Positions 5,020 to 8,073 of a stretch of DNA of 8,073 nucleotides are shown piece by piece. Within the stretch, counting starts at the first letter, position 1. Each line of letters opens with the position of its first letter. The stretch covers positions 1 through 8,073 of the forward strand of contig JAUVBH010000061.1 in NCBI GenBank assembly GCA_030591285.1, given 5' to 3'. The position numbers were made by a program, and so were the translations under genes. Below the pieces are notes generated by a model. That model ran no database searches. It was not told where the DNA came from and worked only from the letters and a program-made list of their open reading frames with translations. This stretch comes from Thermoplasmatota archaeon. GTDB taxonomy: Archaea > Thermoplasmatota > Penumbrarchaeia > Penumbrarchaeales > Penumbrarchaeaceae.

Positions 5020-7011
5020 TCACTGGTTAGCGTTGTAGAAGATCTGTGCATCAGTGGGGTGGTATTCACCCTCTCCCTTGAGGGAATATGCGATTATCAC
5101 ACTCTGTCCAGGATCTATCTTGGAGATGGTCCATTCCAGAATGGTGATGCCTTCAGGAGTGGAATCTATATCCGGTTGGATAGTGTAGCCTCCACCTTTG
5201 AAGTTCTCGGGGATCAGGTCTTTCATAACAAGGTCAATAACTGGATTGGTCCCTCTATTTCGGTAGAGCAGCTCGATCCGATATTCCCCCGGAGCTACTC
5301 CCTGTTCGATGGATTTACCAACTGAGAATTTCCTGAGAACCTGCATGGTATCGATAACCGGGGCTCCGGCAACATCCTCACCTTTGATCACAGGTCCGGC
5401 AAGGAAGGTTCTTGCATCAACCTCTGCAGGAGCCTCGATCCTCTCCTCCGGATCAGGCCTGTGGACAGATGCAACGTACTTGATCATGATCCTTTCACCG
5501 CCTTTGAGCGGTCCTCCGAACTTGGAGAGGTCGTCGATCCTGATGAAGAACATCTGTTCTGTGGTGGGACCAACCTGCTCGGGTTCAATGTGGATCCCAA
5601 CATTATCGGTCAAAGACATGCCAGCTTTTTCAATGGTAATTGATCCCTGATTTGGAGGCAGGAAGTATCTTGGCAGGGTATCCCGAATGAAAACCTGTTC
5701 AATATCGGCATATCCGGTGTTCTCAACGGTCAAGGTAGCAACAATATCAGTTGTCCTCTTTGCTTCAACCTTCCTCTTATTAAAGGTCTTCTTGAAAGAT
5801 AGAGAGGCAGGATAGAAGTTGCCTCCATCCTTTAAAAGTTCGAATTCTGTCTTCTTGGAGAGACCGGGAATGACGTTCAGTACAAGGTTCTTGATGAATG
5901 ATGGCCTCTCATCCTGGGAGATCATCCATGCATCCGTTTCCCAGCGGGCATTGGGTGTGATATATACATCCGGTGTGTCGAGATTGATATAGACCCGGCC
6001 AGTCTTTGGGTCTTTGACCTCAACCCTGAGAACCTCGACCTCGAACTGGGATGTGTTTTCGACAACGAACCTGCAGACCCATTCTCCAGGTTCCTCTGTT
6101 TCGTCAGCCTCGATGAAATACATGTTCTTGCACATGGCCTCGAAAGAATCCACCACGATATTGGTGATGATATCCTTCCCCTTGGCAGTAACCTTCACAT
6201 CCCCCGTGGGGATCTTGTCGGTAACATTTGGGTCAAGGTCACCCTCGTATCTCAGGATCCTCATCTCGCCAGGTTCCAGAGCTGGGATCCTCCAAACCAG
6301 ATTGCCACCATCGATGGCAACATCCTCTGATGGATCACCCGGGAACATAATGTTCTTCAGTTCATTTGGAACCGCTTTTTTAATGACCAGATCATTGTAT
6401 GGGATGAATGCAAGGTTCTTCAAACCAAGCTGGAGGCTTGTATGGGTTTTCTCGCCTCTCAGGACAACCCTTGATTCCGGAAGGTCGGGATGAGTGGAAA
6501 TTACCTCTTCAACTGCTATGGATGGTTCGGGGATGTTGATGGCATACTCTCTCCCAACAGCCTTCTGGGGTTCGATCTCCTGTTCAGAAAGGGAAGTGAA
6601 ATCCAGTTTAGCGATCCCGGTCTCCTCATGAAGACCGACATCGATATCCCATATCCTGTTGTCATCGGAGCGGTTCTCCACTGTCATCTTACCTCTTGTA
6701 AGATGCTCCTTGACCAGTCCATCGATATCAAGCAGGACCTTCTCCTTCTCATGGAAGTGGATCATGGCACTGGATTCATCGGAAAAGCGAATATTGGACT
6801 GTTTGATCTCCTCTTGAAATGTCGTTTCTTTGGTGATCCAGTCCTCATATTTATCATACATCAAGGCTCCGGTTATTGGGTCCATTTTGGCTCCCACGGC
6901 TCCGAATCCCGAATCTGCAGGCAAGGTATTGACACTATCATCCAAGTGATAATGATAGGGTGTCCTACCAACCAGCTTCCTTTCTACATCCACTACTGTC
7001 TCTTCCTCCAT
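5020..7011 (-). CDS. Uncharacterised cytoplasmic protein of beta-sandwich (DUF11-like) repeats
   Basis: I do not recognise a named family. The 663-residue product has no signal peptide, no transmembrane helix and no anchor, so it should be cytoplasmic. The pattern 'long beta-strand, V-x-N-x-S/T/G, then E-V-x-V-x-D-x-L/P' recurs near residues 108-128, 193-218, 310-334, 422-447 (VENTGYADIEQVFIRDTLP) and 577-601 (YRNRGTNPVIDLVMKDLIP). Each is typically closed by a 'W-x-I-x-x-x-x-PG-x-x' strand (238-257, 624-646). This resembles DUF11 or CARDB-type Ig-fold repeats, which are usually found outside cells. The first 90 residues (RTPYHYHLDD, MDPITGALMYDKYEDW) look like a separate non-repetitive segment. 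GGAGGG at 7018-7023, six bases before the ATG at 7011, decides this start over an in-frame GTG at 7050. It could be a scaffold or binding protein, but nothing proves it. Confidence 0.8.
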   Translation of the reverse strand: MEEETVVDVERKLVGRTPYHYHLDDSVNTLPADSGFGAVGAKMDPITGALMYDKYEDWITKETTFQEEIKQSNIRFSDESSAMIHFHEKEKVLLDIDGLVKEHLTRGKMTVENRSDDNRIWDIDVGLHEETGIAKLDFTSLSEQEIEPQKAVGREYAINIPEPSIAVEEVISTHPDLPESRVVLRGEKTHTSLQLGLKNLAFIPYNDLVIKKAVPNELKNIMFPGDPSEDVAIDGGNLVWRIPALEPGEMRILRYEGDLDPNVTDKIPTGDVKVTAKGKDIITNIVVDSFEAMCKNMYFIEADETEEPGEWVCRFVVENTSQFEVEVLRVEVKDPKTGRVYINLDTPDVYITPNARWETDAWMISQDERPSFIKNLVLNVIPGLSKKTEFELLKDGGNFYPASLSFKKTFNKRKVEAKRTTDIVATLTVENTGYADIEQVFIRDTLPRYFLPPNQGSITIEKAGMSLTDNVGIHIEPEQVGPTTEQMFFIRIDDLSKFGGPLKGGERIMIKYVASVHRPDPEERIEAPAEVDARTFLAGPVIKGEDVAGAPVIDTMQVLRKFSVGKSIEQGVAPGEYRIELLYRNRGTNPVIDLVMKDLIPENFKGGGYTIQPDIDSTPEGITILEWTISKIDPGQSVIIAYSLKGEGEYHPTDAQIFYNANQ

Positions 7012-7017
7012 GAAGGT

Positions 7018-7039
7018 CCCTCCATTTCCTCTAATAAAA
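7018..7039 (-). promoter_or_regulatory. Ribosome-binding site and TATA candidate for the repeat-protein gene
   Basis: GGAGGG (minus, 7023-7018) has ideal spacing to the ATG at 7011. TTTTATTA (7039-7032) is also about 25 nt upstream, which would make the mRNA leaderless and remove the ribosome site. The two readings conflict. A TATA box further up (TAAATAAG, 7086-7079) would give a leader of about 45 nt that keeps GGAGGG. Confidence 0.45.
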
Positions 7040-7071
7040 ACAACACTCACGAAATGGTATCGATGGAACGG

Positions 7072-7102
7072 AAAACCACTTATTTATGGTTTTGTCCAAA
7101 AC
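7072..7102. promoter_or_regulatory. Inverted-repeat element in a divergent promoter region
   Basis: AAAACCA (7072-7078) and TGGTTTT (7087-7093) are perfect seven-base inverted arms around CTTATTTA, itself TATA-like on both strands. The right arm also pairs with a third arm, AAAAC (7098-7102), across GTCC. It lies between the divergent repeat-protein and NFACT genes, so it could be a regulator's operator covering a promoter. Chance in AT-rich DNA is possible. Confidence 0.35.
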
Positions 7103-7139
7103 GAATATTTAGGAAATTCTCAGGTTCATATTGACAGGC

Positions 7140-7147
7140 TTTTAATA
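7140..7147 (+). promoter_or_regulatory. TATA box for the NFACT/RqcH gene
   Basis: TTTTAATA is centred near 7143.5, about 26 nt before the ATG at 7170. Transcription would start at the first base of the coding region, giving a leaderless mRNA. No well-placed Shine-Dalgarno sequence precedes this ATG. Confidence 0.55.
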
Positions 7148-7169
7148 GCCATGTCCGATAGGGGACCTG

Positions 7170-8073
7170 ATGCTCAAGAAAAACCTCTCCTCCTTCGCTG
7201 TCAGGAGATTTATTTTAGAGGCAAAAGCCGTCGAAGGTGCCTACTTCCAGAAGGCATATCAGATCGATTATGACACACTGATCCTCAGATTCGCAATAAA
7301 GAGACAGATCCTGGAAGAAGCCTCTTCACATGGGACATTTCGGGATATGCTGCTGGAAAGTGCAGAAGCACCTCCAGAGGTTCCAGAGGGGATCTCCATC
7401 GGGGAATCCGGTGGGAGCTATGTCAAGTTCGATCTCTACTTCAAGATGGGGGGTTTCCTTTTCATCTCACCCAAAGTTGGGAGGGAGATGCCACAATCTC
7501 CATCATCGTTCGCTATGAAGCTTCGAAAATCCCTGGACAATCGTAAATTGAATGACATATCCCAGGTCGGCATAGATCGGCTTGTTGTCCTGACCTTCAA
7601 TCCTCCTCCAGGAGAAGATGAGGAGTGGAAGTTGTATCTTGAGCTATTTGGAGATGGTAATGCCATTCTGGTAAAGGGAGAAACCATCATAGCTCCTTTC
7701 ACGTCCCGAACCTGGTCAGCTAGGACCATCAAGAGGGGAGAGATATTCTCACCTCCGCCCTCCGGGATCGATCCATACGAGCTAACACAGGGCGGAATGA
7801 GAGAGGCGATAGAGAGATCCAACGAGGACCTGGTCAGGTTCCTTATCAAGAGATGTTCGCTACCTCCATCCTATGCAGAGGAGGCATGCCAGAGGGCAGG
7901 GTTGGAGAAGAAGATCGGACCCCGTGACCTTTCTGTCGAACAGTTCGATTCACTTTTCGGATCCTTCAGGGAACTAATCCTGGAGAGCCTTGATGAGAAG
8001 GACATATATGTTCATATTATCAACAATGCAGCCACATTGGTGGAACCTGCATTGATTACCAGTTTCTTTGGAT
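7170..8073 (+). CDS. rqcH: NFACT/RqcH (Rqc2/NEMF, fibronectin-binding-like) protein, N-terminal part (runs off right edge)
   Basis: 301 codons are present and the frame is open to the edge. An in-frame stop at 7146-7148 makes ATG 7170 the first usable start. NFACT-N landmarks run in order: SSFAVRRFILEAK (7-19), GAYFQKAYQ with a DTLILRF strand (23-41), PSSFAMKLRKSLDN (111-124), GIDRLVVLTF (134-143), LYLELFGDGNAILV (155-168) and a GEIFSPPPSGIDP turn (190-202), then a helical region. Asp136-Arg137 match the DR pair that RqcH and Rqc2 need to hold tRNA. From family knowledge, the protein binds stalled 50S/60S subunits carrying peptidyl-tRNA and supports C-terminal tailing of the stuck chain. Residues about 45-85 form an extra stretch not usual in the family (see findings). 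The C-terminal coiled coil and NFACT-R domain lie outside the window. Confidence 0.87.
   Translation, partial: MLKKNLSSFAVRRFILEAKAVEGAYFQKAYQIDYDTLILRFAIKRQILEEASSHGTFRDMLLESAEAPPEVPEGISIGESGGSYVKFDLYFKMGGFLFISPKVGREMPQSPSSFAMKLRKSLDNRKLNDISQVGIDRLVVLTFNPPPGEDEEWKLYLELFGDGNAILVKGETIIAPFTSRTWSARTIKRGEIFSPPPSGIDPYELTQGGMREAIERSNEDLVRFLIKRCSLPPSYAEEACQRAGLEKKIGPRDLSVEQFDSLFGSFRELILESLDEKDIYVHIINNAATLVEPALITSFFG

Noticed and set aside
7009..7050. GTG at 7050 as start of the repeat protein
   Set aside because: The added 13 residues contain the GGAGGG ribosome site and the TATA-like box, so ATG 7011 is the better start.
7010..7273. Plus-strand open frame crossing the start of the NFACT gene
   Set aside because: The frame that gives recognisable NFACT-N motifs is the one starting at 7170. 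This one stops early and has no family features.
7436..7849. Minus-strand open frame of 137 codons opposite the NFACT gene
   Set aside because: It is a shadow of the NFACT coding strand. The product is Ser/Arg-rich with no recognisable motif, and the opposite frame has a clear family match.

Overview
The window reads as archaeal chromosome, most likely Thermoplasmata or a close euryarchaeal relative. Four things point there: the start of a geranylgeranylglyceryl phosphate synthase gene (archaeal ether lipids), an S26B-type signal peptidase with Ser/His/Asp residues, a box C/D small RNA, and archaeal TATA boxes about 24-28 nt upstream of start codons. The surface protein's Asp-rich D-x-D-x-DG tail with repeated 'DAFP' units is a style I associate with Thermoplasmata. 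The lineage is inferred from memory, not from a search.

Layout, left to right. Positions 1-98 (minus) hold the first 32 codons of the lipid synthase gene, which runs off the left edge. Positions 208-265 (plus) hold a very well-formed box C/D guide RNA with its own TATA box, a closing stem, four consensus boxes and an oligo-T tail. That tail overlaps the stop codon of the next gene. Positions 272-2692 (minus) encode an 806-residue exported, membrane-anchored surface protein with cadherin/Ig-like modules and a calcium-binding-type Asp-rich stalk. Positions 2736-3674 (minus) encode a PfkB-family kinase resembling archaeal nucleoside kinases. Positions 3798-4976 (plus) encode signal peptidase I with long charged cytoplasmic tails. 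Positions 5020-7011 (minus) encode a 663-residue protein made of beta-sandwich-like repeats with no export signal; I do not recognise its function. Positions 7170-8073 (plus) encode the N-terminal part of an NFACT/RqcH (Rqc2/NEMF) protein, cut by the right edge and carrying an unusual insertion.

The genes do not form one pathway or one long operon. Most seem to have their own promoter, and several of those predict leaderless or near-leaderless mRNAs. There are two divergent promoter regions (3675-3797 and 7012-7169) and one convergent end (4977-5019) with a shared weak hairpin. A loose theme is making and exporting proteins: a guide RNA probably for rRNA or tRNA, a ribosome quality-control factor, a signal peptidase and an exported surface protein. 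No tRNA, rRNA, insertion sequence or CRISPR array was seen. No intergenic stretch exceeds 300 bases.

The best candidate for something new is the C/D RNA at 208-265. The uncharacterised repeat protein at 5020-7011 and the insertion in the RqcH homologue are next.
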